Shown here: positions 7,658 through 15,928 of the stretch, piece by piece | How positions within the stretch are numbered: position 1 is the first letter of the stretch | Layout: each line of letters opens with the position of its first letter | NCBI GenBank assembly: GCA_963732415.1 | Contig: CAVSZK010000021.1 | Span: forward strand, 62,001-126,000 | DNA from: RPQJ01 sp963732415 | GTDB taxonomy: Bacteria > Pseudomonadota > Gammaproteobacteria > Steroidobacterales > Steroidobacteraceae | Length of the DNA: 64,000 bases | Reading direction: 5' to 3' | Position numbers and translations under genes: made by a program | The notes under the pieces: model-generated | What the model saw: the letters and a program-made list of their open reading frames with translations, nothing else | What the model was told of the DNA's origin: nothing | Databases searched by the model: none

Positions 7658-7774
7658 ATGTACATTCCCGAACGCACCTACTCCCTGCTGACCCTGACCG
7701 CGCTGGCGGTGGCCGTGCTCGTGGCGCTGGCTTCACTGGTCCATAGTGTGGCCGACTCGGGTTCCGTCTGGTGA
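7658..7774 (+). CDS. Single-span membrane microprotein B
   Basis: A 38-residue ORF with TGGAGG at 7648-7653, a well-placed ribosome site. Residues ~9-32 form one hydrophobic helix followed by a short polar tail (ADSGSVW). It is a paralogue of the microprotein at 7289-7414, sharing the ALAV..L...ASL.H.VA core. The N-terminal and C-terminal tails differ, which suggests an old duplication rather than a recent one. The gap of 243 bases between them contains an AT-rich inverted repeat but no other gene I can support. Function unknown. Confidence 0.55.
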   Translation: MYIPERTYSLLTLTALAVAVLVALASLVHSVADSGSVW

Positions 7775-8003
7775 CGTGACCACGCCGGTGTCCGCGGGCC
7801 AACGCGGGCGCCGGCAATCCGGTCTCAACGGAGGCCGGATCATGGCGCCCGTGCATCGAGCCGGTACCCTCAGGTCGTTCTCGATCCACGCATCCCCCCT
7901 GCACAGGTGGACGCCGGACCCGCCCGGAAGCTAAGGTCCGCGAAAGAGCATTTGTCGGCGTCGGTATTTCCGGACGTCCGGCGAAATCAGCAGGGGATAT
8001 CCG

Positions 8004-9647
8004 ATGAAGCAGCTTTCCGGCATGGACAACGTGTTCCTTCGACTGGAGCACGGCAACCAGTACATGCACGTCGCGGGACTCGGGATCTACGATCCGGCGA
8101 CAGCGCCCGGCGGAAAAGTACGGTTCAAGGACATACTGAAATTCTTCGAGTCGCGGCTCGACGCGGCGCCGGTTTTCCGTCGGCGCCTGGTCACCGTGCC
8201 GATGAGCCTCGACCGGCCATACTGGGTCGAGGACGACGACGTGGATGTCGAATTCCACGTGCGCCACATCGCCCTGCCGCAACCCGGCGACTGGCGCCAA
8301 CTCTGCATCCAGGTCGCCCGGATACACTCGCGCCCGCTCGATCGCAGCAAGCCGCTGTGGGAAGCGTACGTAATCGAGGGGCTCGACAACATTCCCGGCA
8401 TCCCGCCCGGCAGTTTCGCCTTCTACATCAAGTTCCATCACGCGGCGATCGATGGCGAAGGGGGCACTGTCGTACTGCAGGCCATCCATTCACTCTCCGC
8501 GGAGCCGGACGAGGAAGACGGTGAGCGGCGTAGTCGCGTGCGTGACAGGGAACCGACGCAGGTCGAACTCTATACGCGCGCGCTCGTGAACTCCGTGCAG
8601 CGCGTGCCTCGCGCTGCGAGCTTCGCGGCCAGTACGGCCGCACGGCTGGCCGGCATCGGTGCGGGCTACATGGGCCAGTTGACGCAGATGCTGCAGGAGG
8701 CCGGCCTGCCGTCGGTAGAGACCGTCAAGTCGAAACTGCGCCGCCCGCCGGTAACACGGTTCAGCGACAAGGTCTCGGCGCACCGGGTCGTGGAACTGAT
8801 CGGCCTGCCGATGGCAGACATCAAGCAGGTGCGCCGGCGCATCGAAGGCGCAACGATCAACGACGTATTCATGACGACGGTCGGAGGGGCGCTGAACGAA
8901 TATCTAGGCGCCAAGGGGGAGTTGTCGGACCGGGCAATGACGGCGCAGGTCCCGATGAGCCTGCGCGGTGCGGACAAGGGTGGGGAACAGGGCAACCAGA
9001 TCGGCGTCGCGGTGATGCCGCTGCATACGGAAATCGACCAACCGATCGCACGGCTGCACGCGATCCAGCGGGGTGCGGTCAAGGCCAAGGCGCTGGTGGC
9101 CGTGGTGGGCAAGGACCTTACCAAGCACGTATACGACCTGCTGCCGGCCGTGGCCTCCGAGCTCTTCACGACCAGGGTGATGCTGCCGACGATGAACATC
9201 GTCGTGTCGAACGTGCGGGGCCCTGACGTGCCGCTGTACATGGCCGGTGCGCAAATGGTTGCGTTCGCGCCGGTCAGCATCGCGATGAACGGGCTCGGCT
9301 TGAACGTAACGGGGTTCAGCTATCACGGCACGCTGTGGATCTGCGCCGTGGCTTGTCGCGACATGATGCCAGACCCTGCGTTCTTCGCGGAGTGCCTGCA
9401 GACCAGCTTTGCGAAGCTCGTCGCGGCCGCGGAAGAAGTGGATGAATCGAGCCATGCAGCAAAGGCCGAGAAGCCTGGTGTCGGGGCACGCAAGACGGCC
9501 GGGAAGCCGAAAGCACGCGGCAAGACTGCGACGGCGTCGAGGAGCCGAAACAAGCCCACGGCGAAGACCAGCACGCGAAGCAAGGCGGTGAAGCCCGGCA
9601 CGTTGGGCGTCCGCCCGAAGAAGGCAGGTCGGCGACCAAACGCGTGA
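8004..9647 (+). CDS. Wax ester synthase/diacylglycerol acyltransferase (WS/DGAT) with a basic tail
   Basis: The 547-residue protein begins MKQLSGMDNVFLRLEHGNQY, as bacterial WS/DGATs do, and has the catalytic HHxxxDG motif at 145-151 (HHAAIDG) and the conserved C-terminal region around 'MNIVVSNVRGPD'. These membrane-associated enzymes join acyl-CoA to a fatty alcohol or diacylglycerol, making storage wax or triacylglycerol. Residues ~485-547 form an added tail rich in Lys, Ala, Arg and Thr (KPKARGKT, KPTAKTSTRSK) like histone H1 or AlgP tails, not part of the usual ~460-residue enzyme. Its TGA overlaps the GTG start of the flavin oxidoreductase gene. Confidence 0.92.
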   Translation: MKQLSGMDNVFLRLEHGNQYMHVAGLGIYDPATAPGGKVRFKDILKFFESRLDAAPVFRRRLVTVPMSLDRPYWVEDDDVDVEFHVRHIALPQPGDWRQLCIQVARIHSRPLDRSKPLWEAYVIEGLDNIPGIPPGSFAFYIKFHHAAIDGEGGTVVLQAIHSLSAEPDEEDGERRSRVRDREPTQVELYTRALVNSVQRVPRAASFAASTAARLAGIGAGYMGQLTQMLQEAGLPSVETVKSKLRRPPVTRFSDKVSAHRVVELIGLPMADIKQVRRRIEGATINDVFMTTVGGALNEYLGAKGELSDRAMTAQVPMSLRGADKGGEQGNQIGVAVMPLHTEIDQPIARLHAIQRGAVKAKALVAVVGKDLTKHVYDLLPAVASELFTTRVMLPTMNIVVSNVRGPDVPLYMAGAQMVAFAPVSIAMNGLGLNVTGFSYHGTLWICAVACRDMMPDPAFFAECLQTSFAKLVAAAEEVDESSHAAKAEKPGVGARKTAGKPKARGKTATASRSRNKPTAKTSTRSKAVKPGTLGVRPKKAGRRPNA

Positions 9648-10966
9648 CAGACGTGATCGCGAGACCGCTCCGCCTGCCGTGCGGAGCGGTGCTTCCCAAC
9701 CGACTCTGCAAGGCCGCGATGACCGAAGGCGTCGCGGACCCGCTGCTGCGGGCTACGCCGCGGCACGAGAGGCTGTATCGAACCTGGAGTGAAGGCGGGG
9801 CAGGGCTGCTGCTCACCGGTAACGTGCAGATCGACCGCACCGACCTGGAGCGCCCTGGAAACGTTGCGATCGACATATCGGAGCCGCGCACGGTCTCTGC
9901 CGAGGCGAGGCGGAGGTTGAGGGCCTGGGCGCGGGCGGGAACCGCCAGCGGCAACCATCTCTGGATGCAGATTTCGCAGGCGGGCCGGCAGTCGCCGCGT
10001 TACGTCACGCGTGAGCCGCGAGCGCCCTCTGACGTGCAGCTCAGGATGCTCGGCAACTACGCCAGGCCGCTTCCGCTGACGGAAGCCGAGATCGTCGACT
10101 TCATCAACCGGTTTGCGCAGGCGGCGGTCGTTGCGCGCGACGCTGGCTTCACCGGGGTGCAGGTTCACGGCGCGCACGGATACCTGCTGAGTTCCTTCCT
10201 GTCGCCGGTGACCAACCGCCGCACCGATGCGTGGGGCGGCTCGCTCGAGAATCGCGCACGGTTCCTGCTCGAGGTCGTGCGCGCGGTGCGCAGGGCCGTG
10301 GGCAGGGATTTCCCGGTGGCGCTGAAGCTGAACTCGGACGACTTCCGCAAGGGCGGCTTCACCAACGTCGAATGCGTAGAGGTCGTCCGCTGGTTGAATG
10401 ACGAGTCGCTGGACCTGCTGGAACTCTCTGGAGGCTCCTACGAGCAGCCGCGACTGGTCGGGGCCGAAGGGCGCGCGGACAGCGCCGTCGAACTGCGGCC
10501 GAGTACTCGCGTGCGCGAGGCCTACTTCCTTGAATACGCCACGGCGGTACGTCTGGTCGCACGGATGCCGCTGATGGTCACCGGTGGATTTCGTACGCGG
10601 GCGGGGATGGAGGCGGCGCTTGGCGACGGGGATTGCGACATGATCGGCCTCGGTCGGCCGCTGTGCTGGCAGCCGGATTTCCCGCGGCGGTTGCTCGACC
10701 GAACGACTGACGGCATCGAGCGCATTGAAGACCGGCTCAACATCCGCCGCAGTGGCTGGCTGTCGCCGGCCAGCCCCATCACGGCTATCAAGATGCTGAA
10801 CACGTTCGGCGCGATGTCGTGGTATTACTGCCAGATATTCAGGCTCGCCGATGGCGGGCCGCCGGACTTGAGTCGCGGAATATTGTCGACGCTGCGAGAA
10901 TACCTGGCCGACGAAATCGCGACCGCACGCCGCGTGCAACGGGCTTTCGATGAACGGGTCTCCTGA
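9644..10966 (+). CDS. NADH:flavin oxidoreductase, Old Yellow Enzyme family
   Basis: A 440-residue TIM-barrel flavoprotein starting with GTG overlapping the WS/DGAT stop (GTGA). Recognisable OYE blocks are 'LPNRLCKAAMTEG' near the N-terminus, 'VQVHGAHGYLLSSFLSP' and 'TNRRTDAWGGSLENR' at about 170-205 (the His pair binds substrate carbonyl), and 'MIGLGRPLCW' near the phosphate-binding end. OYE enzymes use FMN and NAD(P)H to reduce activated C=C bonds of enones, and relatives act on steroid and fatty-acid intermediates. The length exceeds the ~360-residue minimum by a C-terminal helical extension but lacks the 4Fe-4S and second flavin domain of the dienoyl-CoA reductase type. Confidence 0.9.
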   Translation: MTDVIARPLRLPCGAVLPNRLCKAAMTEGVADPLLRATPRHERLYRTWSEGGAGLLLTGNVQIDRTDLERPGNVAIDISEPRTVSAEARRRLRAWARAGTASGNHLWMQISQAGRQSPRYVTREPRAPSDVQLRMLGNYARPLPLTEAEIVDFINRFAQAAVVARDAGFTGVQVHGAHGYLLSSFLSPVTNRRTDAWGGSLENRARFLLEVVRAVRRAVGRDFPVALKLNSDDFRKGGFTNVECVEVVRWLNDESLDLLELSGGSYEQPRLVGAEGRADSAVELRPSTRVREAYFLEYATAVRLVARMPLMVTGGFRTRAGMEAALGDGDCDMIGLGRPLCWQPDFPRRLLDRTTDGIERIEDRLNIRRSGWLSPASPITAIKMLNTFGAMSWYYCQIFRLADGGPPDLSRGILSTLREYLADEIATARRVQRAFDERVS

Positions 10967-11005
10967 ATGACCAGATCCATGAATTGCCGGACCATGGAGG
11001 CTCCA

Positions 11006-12037
11006 ATGCCGAAAGATGCCATTGGAATGCGGCGTACTGCCGCACTGATCGTGCTCTTCAGCGTCGCCACGCTAGCGTTTGGACAGGTGCAGGCCCGCGA
11101 CGGCCACCTGAAGTCGTGGAACGACGGCCCGGCGAGGAAGGCGATCGTCGAATTCGTCGAGACGACCACCAACAAGGCCAGCCCGAATTACGTCCCGCCC
11201 AGCGAGCGCATCGCCACGTTCGACAATGACGGCACGCTCTGGGCCGAGCAGCCGATGTACGTCCAGGCGCTGTTCGCGTTCGACCGTGTCAAGGCGCTCA
11301 GTGCCCAGCACCCCGAGTGGCAGACTCAGGAGCCATTTGCGTCGGTGCTGAAGGGCGACCTCGAGGCCGCGCTCGCCGGCGGCGACAAGGCGCTGCTGGA
11401 GATCGTCATGGCGACACATGCCGGCATGACGACGGACGAGTTCAGGCAGATCGTCAAGGACTGGATCGTGACGGCGAAGAACCCCGTGACCAATCGTCCG
11501 GTGCTCGAGATGGTTTACCAGCCGATGGTTGAACTGCTGGCGTACCTGCGCGGCCACGGCTACAAGACATTCATAGTCTCCGGCGGCGGCATCGAGTTCA
11601 TGCGGCCGTGGGCCGAGCAGGTCTACGGCGTGCCGCCGGAGCAGGTGATCGGCTCGAGCATCAAGACAAAGTTCGAGATGCGCGACGACAAGGCTGTCCT
11701 TGCCCGGTTGCCGGAGTTGAATTTCATCGACGACAAGGACGGCAAGCCGGTTGCCATCAACCAGCACATCGGCCGCAGGCCAACGGCCTCGTTCGGCAAT
11801 TCGGACGGCGACCGGCAGATGCTCCAGTACGCGACCACCGGCAGCGGAGCTCGCCTCGGGATGCTGGTGCTGCACGATGACAAGGTGCGCGAGTTCGCCT
11901 ACGGTCCGGCCACGGGCCTGCCGGACAGCCACGTGGGCACGTTCAGCCAGGCGCTGTACGACGAGGCGAAGCAGCGTGGCTGGATCGTCATCAGCATGAA
12001 GAACGACTGGAAACAGGTGTTCCCGTCGCAGCACTAG
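11006..12037 (+). CDS. Exported HAD-superfamily phosphatase
   Basis: Start 11006 is chosen because GGAGG ends 5 bases before it; the earlier in-frame ATG at 10967 has no ribosome site. The 343-residue product has a signal peptide (about residues 8-30, ending VQA) and the HAD nucleophile motif DNDGT at 73-77 in ATFDNDGTLW, a motif II 'FIVSGGGIEF', and motif IV 'FGNSDGDRQML'. It should be a periplasmic phosphomonoesterase; the substrate is unknown. It lies in the same run as the WS/DGAT, OYE and GMC genes, 39 bases after the OYE gene. Confidence 0.85.
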   Translation: MPKDAIGMRRTAALIVLFSVATLAFGQVQARDGHLKSWNDGPARKAIVEFVETTTNKASPNYVPPSERIATFDNDGTLWAEQPMYVQALFAFDRVKALSAQHPEWQTQEPFASVLKGDLEAALAGGDKALLEIVMATHAGMTTDEFRQIVKDWIVTAKNPVTNRPVLEMVYQPMVELLAYLRGHGYKTFIVSGGGIEFMRPWAEQVYGVPPEQVIGSSIKTKFEMRDDKAVLARLPELNFIDDKDGKPVAINQHIGRRPTASFGNSDGDRQMLQYATTGSGARLGMLVLHDDKVREFAYGPATGLPDSHVGTFSQALYDEAKQRGWIVISMKNDWKQVFPSQH

Positions 12038-12122
12038 TCATGTGAGAACCGGGGACTCTGTAGCAGCACAGGTCATGCCGGGTCCGCAGGTGGATGGCAC
12101 ATCAGCAAGAGAGTGATGGCAC

Positions 12123-13733
12123 GTGAGCAAGACTGACGAACAGTTCGACTACGACTGGCTCGTAATTGGCTCCGGCTTTGGCGGCAGCGTATCGGCGCTG
12201 CGCCTTGCCGAGAAAGGCTACAAGGTGGGCGTCCTCGAGGCCGGGCGGCGCTATCGCGACGAGGACTTCGCGAAGAGCACCTGGGACCTGAAGCGGTTCC
12301 TGTGGGCGCCTTCGCTCGGCCTGCGCGGAATCTTCCGGCTGACGCCGTTCAAGGACGTGTTCATCGCCAGTGGTGCCGCGGTCGGCGGTGGCAGTATCGT
12401 CTACGCGAATACGCTGTACCGGGCGAGCCCGGAGTTCTTCGTCAATCCGCAGTGGGCGGACCTCGGTGACTGGTCGGCTGCGCTGGCGCCGCACTATGAC
12501 ACCGCGGAGAAAATGCTCGGCGTGCAGACCGTGCCCCACGAGAGCGACGGCCAGAAACTGCTCCAGGAGGTCGGCCAGCACTTCGGGGTGGGCGACACGT
12601 TCAAGCGCACGCCGGTGGGCGTCTATTTCGGCAAGGCCGGCACGACGGTGCCGGATCCGTATTTCGGCGGCGAGGGGCCCGATCGGACCGGTTGCACTCG
12701 CTGCGGTGCCTGCATGGTCGGTTGCCGGGAGGGAGCGAAGAACACGCTGGTCAAGAACTACCTGTGGTTCGCTGAAAAGCGTGGCGTCGAAATATGTCCC
12801 GAGCGCGAGGTCGTGGACATCCGCCCGGTGGGCGCGTCCGACGGTTCGGACGGGTACATCGTGACCACCGAGAGGCCGGGTGCCTGGTTCCTCAAGCAGC
12901 GCAGGGTCTTCAAGGCACGCGGTATCGTGGTGTCGGCGGGCGCACTGGGGACCAACCGGCTCCTGGCACGGTGCAAGCTCTCGGGTTCGCTGCCGATGAT
13001 CAGCGACCGGCTTGGTCACCTGGTGCGCACCAACAGCGAGTCCGTCCTGGCGTTGACCCTGCCCAAGGGTCATTCGCGCCCCTGGAACGACGTCGCCATC
13101 AGTGCGAGCATTTATCCGCGCGCCGACACCCACATCGAGTTCGTGACCTACGGCAAGCACGGCGATTTCATGTCGCTGCTATACACGCTGATCACCGGCA
13201 AGGGCGGGCGGGTGACGAGACCACTCAGGTGGCTGGGCAGCATCGTCCGGCATCCCGTGACGTTCCTGAAGACGCTGTGGCCGTTCGGCTGGTCCGAGCG
13301 ATCGATACTGTTTCTCGTGATGCAGAGTCTCGACAACGCGATTTCGTTTCGCGCGAAGCGCGGCCTGTTCGGTGGCGTGTCGCTGAAGACGGAACAGGAT
13401 CCGGAGAAGCCGAATCCTACTTTCATCCCGGTGGCCAACGAGGCGGCCGAGTGGCTGGCGGAGCGCACGGGCGGCTACGCGCAGAGCATGGTGCTCGAGG
13501 CCTGGGCCAACGTCCCGACCACGGCGCACATCCTCGGCGGCGCGGTGATCGGTGGCGATGATTCGACCGGCGTCGTGGATCGGCAGAGCCGCTTGTTCGG
13601 CTACCGAAATTTCCTGGTGTGCGACGGATCCACGGTTCCGGCCAATCCCGGTGTGAATCCGTCACTCACCATCACGGCGATGACCGAACACGCGATGAGC
13701 AGTGTGCCGACCAGGAGCCAGCTGGCGCACTGA
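12123..13733 (+). CDS. GMC-family oxidoreductase, cholesterol-oxidase-like
   Basis: The 536-residue FAD protein starts with GTG. GSGFGG at 16-21 with the following 'KGYKVGVLEAGRRY' is the dinucleotide fold; 'SGAAVGGGSIVYANTLYRA' is the FAD-covering segment; 'CTRCGACMVGC' (about 191-201) is a Cys-rich cluster seen in bacterial cholesterol-oxidase-like proteins; the C-terminal GMC block is 'NPGVNPSLTITAMTEHA'. Family members oxidise hydroxyl groups of sterols and other alcohols. No signal peptide is visible, so it is probably cytoplasmic. With the neighbouring OYE, WS/DGAT and alkylsulfatase genes it suggests breakdown of steroid or other hydrophobic alcohols, which is inference. Confidence 0.88.
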   Translation: MSKTDEQFDYDWLVIGSGFGGSVSALRLAEKGYKVGVLEAGRRYRDEDFAKSTWDLKRFLWAPSLGLRGIFRLTPFKDVFIASGAAVGGGSIVYANTLYRASPEFFVNPQWADLGDWSAALAPHYDTAEKMLGVQTVPHESDGQKLLQEVGQHFGVGDTFKRTPVGVYFGKAGTTVPDPYFGGEGPDRTGCTRCGACMVGCREGAKNTLVKNYLWFAEKRGVEICPEREVVDIRPVGASDGSDGYIVTTERPGAWFLKQRRVFKARGIVVSAGALGTNRLLARCKLSGSLPMISDRLGHLVRTNSESVLALTLPKGHSRPWNDVAISASIYPRADTHIEFVTYGKHGDFMSLLYTLITGKGGRVTRPLRWLGSIVRHPVTFLKTLWPFGWSERSILFLVMQSLDNAISFRAKRGLFGGVSLKTEQDPEKPNPTFIPVANEAAEWLAERTGGYAQSMVLEAWANVPTTAHILGGAVIGGDDSTGVVDRQSRLFGYRNFLVCDGSTVPANPGVNPSLTITAMTEHAMSSVPTRSQLAH

Positions 13734-13757
13734 GAGGTCATGAATCAGGGAGAAGGT

Positions 13758-15827
13758 ATGAAGTTCTCACGAAAAATTGTCCTGTTGTCGTGCTTTGCGC
13801 TGGGCGTCGGTGCAGGCGGTGCCGCCCTGGCCGCGAGCGGGGGTGCAGTGGCCGCGAATCCCGCTGCGATGGAAGGCAAGCATTTCCACCCGAAGGGAAA
13901 TCCGCCCAGCACCTACACGGTTGAATTGCAGAACGGAGTTCGTGCAAGCCTGCCGTTCGACGACAAGCGGGATTTCGAGGAGTCCAGCAAGGGCTTCCTT
14001 GCAGCGCCGAGCTACAGGCAGATCATGGCCGACGCCGGAAACGTGGCCTGGAATATAGGAAGCTACGACTTCCTGCTTGACGGCAAGTCATTCGACAGCA
14101 TCAACCCGTCACTGCAGCGGCAGGCGGTGTTGAACATGGCCTACGGCCTCTACGAGGTCGTGCCCGGCCACATCTACCAGGTGCGTGGTTTCGACCTCGC
14201 CAACATGACCGTGATCCGGGGCGACACGGGCTGGATCCTGTTCGACGTGTTGACGGCCAGGGAAACGGCGCGAGCCGCGCTGGCGCTGGTGAACGAGAAA
14301 CTCGGCCAGCGCCCGGTGGTCGCAGTCGTGTACTCGCACTCGCATGTGGATCACTTCGGCGGCGTTCGCGGCGTGGTGGATGAAGCCGACGTTGCGAGCG
14401 GGAAGGTGCCGGTCATTGCGCCTGTAGGTTTCATGGAAGCCGCGGTCGCCGAGAACGTCTACGCGGGCAACGCGATGAACCGGCGTGCGTTCTACCAGTA
14501 CGGCCTGCTGCTGCCCAGGAGCCCGTTTGCGCACGTCGACCAGGCGATAGGCAAGAGCGTTTCGTCGGGCGACGTCGGTCTGATCGCTCCCACCCGCATC
14601 ATCACCAAGGACATCGAGGAGCTGACCGTCGACGGCGTGACGATGGTGTTCCAGAACACGCCCGGTACCGAGGCGCCCGCGGAGATGAACACCTGGTTCC
14701 CGCAATACAAGGCGTTCTGGGCGGCCGAGAACATCACCAGCACCGTACACAACATCTACACGCTGCGCGGTGCGCTGGTGCGTGATGCGCTCGAATGGTC
14801 CAAGCAGATCAGCCGCTCGCTGTACCTGTTCGGCCAGGACGCAGACGTGATGTTCTCCGCGCACACCTGGCCACGCTGGGGAAACGCGCGCATCCAGCAG
14901 GTGATGCGGGCGCAGCGCGACATCTACGCCAACATGAACAATGACGTGCTGCACCTGGCGAACCAGGGCGTGACGATCAACGAGATTCACAACGTCTACC
15001 GCTCGCCAGAGAGCCTGCAGCAGGACTGGGCGGCGCACAGCTACCACGGCTCCGAGGAGCACAACAGCCGCGCGGTGATCAACCGTTACCTGGGCTACTG
15101 GGACGGCAATCCTGCAACGTTGATTCCGCTTTCGCCGGGAGATTCGGCACCGTTGTATGTCGAGATGATGGGTGGTTCGGCGCCGATCCTGGAGAAGGGC
15201 AGGGAGCTCTACGAACAGGGCAAGTACCTTTACGCCGTGGAGATCCTGAACAAGCTGGTATTTGCGGAGCCCGGAAACCAGGCGGCGAAGGACCTGCTCG
15301 CGGATTGCTTCGAGCAGGTCGGCTACCAGAAGGAGAGCAGCAGCCTGCGCAACAGCTTCCTGGCGGCTGCGCTCGAGCTACGCTCGGGGATACCGCCGGG
15401 CATCCCGACGAAGACCCTCGGCCCCGACATGATCCGGGCCCTGTCCACCGGGCTGTGGCTCGACTACCTGGCGATACGTCTCGACAGCAGCAAGGCCGCC
15501 GGCCTGCGTTTCACGATGAACCTGGTGACACCCGACAACGGCGAGGCCTACGTCGTGGAACTGAGCAATTCGACGCTGAACAGCCTGAAGGGGTTCCAGT
15601 CCAGGAGCCCGGACCTGACGCTGACCATCAACCGCTCCGACCTCGAGCAGGTGATCATGGGCAAGGCGACGCTGGCCCAGCAGGCAGCGGCCGGGAAGGC
15701 AAAGTTTGATGGAGACCCTGCGCCGCTCGCGCAGCTGATGGGCATGCTGGACCAGTTCCCGCTCGACTTCGAAATCATGCCGGGCACCAAGGCGTCGGTG
15801 CCGGTACCGACGGAGAGCCAGCAGTAA
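13758..15827 (+). CDS. Exported alkyl/aryl-sulfatase, SdsA/YjcS type (metallo-beta-lactamase fold)
   Basis: Start 13758 follows AGGGAGAAGG. The 689-residue product has a signal peptide (about 1-28), a metallo-beta-lactamase domain with the zinc motif HSHVDH at 194-199 followed by FGG, a second histidine block 'FSAHTWPRWGN', an alpha-helical dimerisation domain (about 440-545) and a C-terminal SCP2-like domain (about 560-685), the order known for Pseudomonas SdsA1. These enzymes cleave primary alkyl sulfates such as SDS to the alcohol and sulfate in the periplasm. The alcohol could feed the GMC oxidase or the wax-ester synthase nearby (inference). Length agrees with the family (~650). Confidence 0.92.
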   Translation: MKFSRKIVLLSCFALGVGAGGAALAASGGAVAANPAAMEGKHFHPKGNPPSTYTVELQNGVRASLPFDDKRDFEESSKGFLAAPSYRQIMADAGNVAWNIGSYDFLLDGKSFDSINPSLQRQAVLNMAYGLYEVVPGHIYQVRGFDLANMTVIRGDTGWILFDVLTARETARAALALVNEKLGQRPVVAVVYSHSHVDHFGGVRGVVDEADVASGKVPVIAPVGFMEAAVAENVYAGNAMNRRAFYQYGLLLPRSPFAHVDQAIGKSVSSGDVGLIAPTRIITKDIEELTVDGVTMVFQNTPGTEAPAEMNTWFPQYKAFWAAENITSTVHNIYTLRGALVRDALEWSKQISRSLYLFGQDADVMFSAHTWPRWGNARIQQVMRAQRDIYANMNNDVLHLANQGVTINEIHNVYRSPESLQQDWAAHSYHGSEEHNSRAVINRYLGYWDGNPATLIPLSPGDSAPLYVEMMGGSAPILEKGRELYEQGKYLYAVEILNKLVFAEPGNQAAKDLLADCFEQVGYQKESSSLRNSFLAAALELRSGIPPGIPTKTLGPDMIRALSTGLWLDYLAIRLDSSKAAGLRFTMNLVTPDNGEAYVVELSNSTLNSLKGFQSRSPDLTLTINRSDLEQVIMGKATLAQQAAAGKAKFDGDPAPLAQLMGMLDQFPLDFEIMPGTKASVPVPTESQQ

Positions 15828-15876
15828 TCGGAGGCGCGGTAACTCGTTGCCCGCCCGGCCCAGGCCCGGTCGAAGT

Positions 15877-15923
15877 GGGGACATTCACCGCCCGCATAGC
15901 TGCGTAAAACGGTGAATGTCCCC
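15877..15923. repeat. REP-like inverted repeat at convergent gene ends
   Basis: GGGGACATTCACCG (15877-15890) and CGGTGAATGTCCCC (15910-15923) are perfect 14-base inverted copies around a 19-base loop, in the 101-base gap between the convergent alkylsulfatase and M3 peptidase genes. The long perfect stem would end transcription or protect RNA ends. The form resembles dispersed REP/BIME elements of gammaproteobacteria; only one copy lies in this window. Confidence 0.6.
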
Positions 15924-15928
15924 TGTTA

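Noticed and set aside
7842..7934. 30-codon ORF with GGAGG upstream
   Set aside because: Composition is His/Pro/Ser rich with no similarity to the two microproteins, no hydrophobic span and no other support for translation.
12038..12122. Possible terminator or promoter in the HAD-GMC gap
   Set aside because: No stem of more than 5 bases and no T-run; the gap appears to be a plain intergenic stretch.
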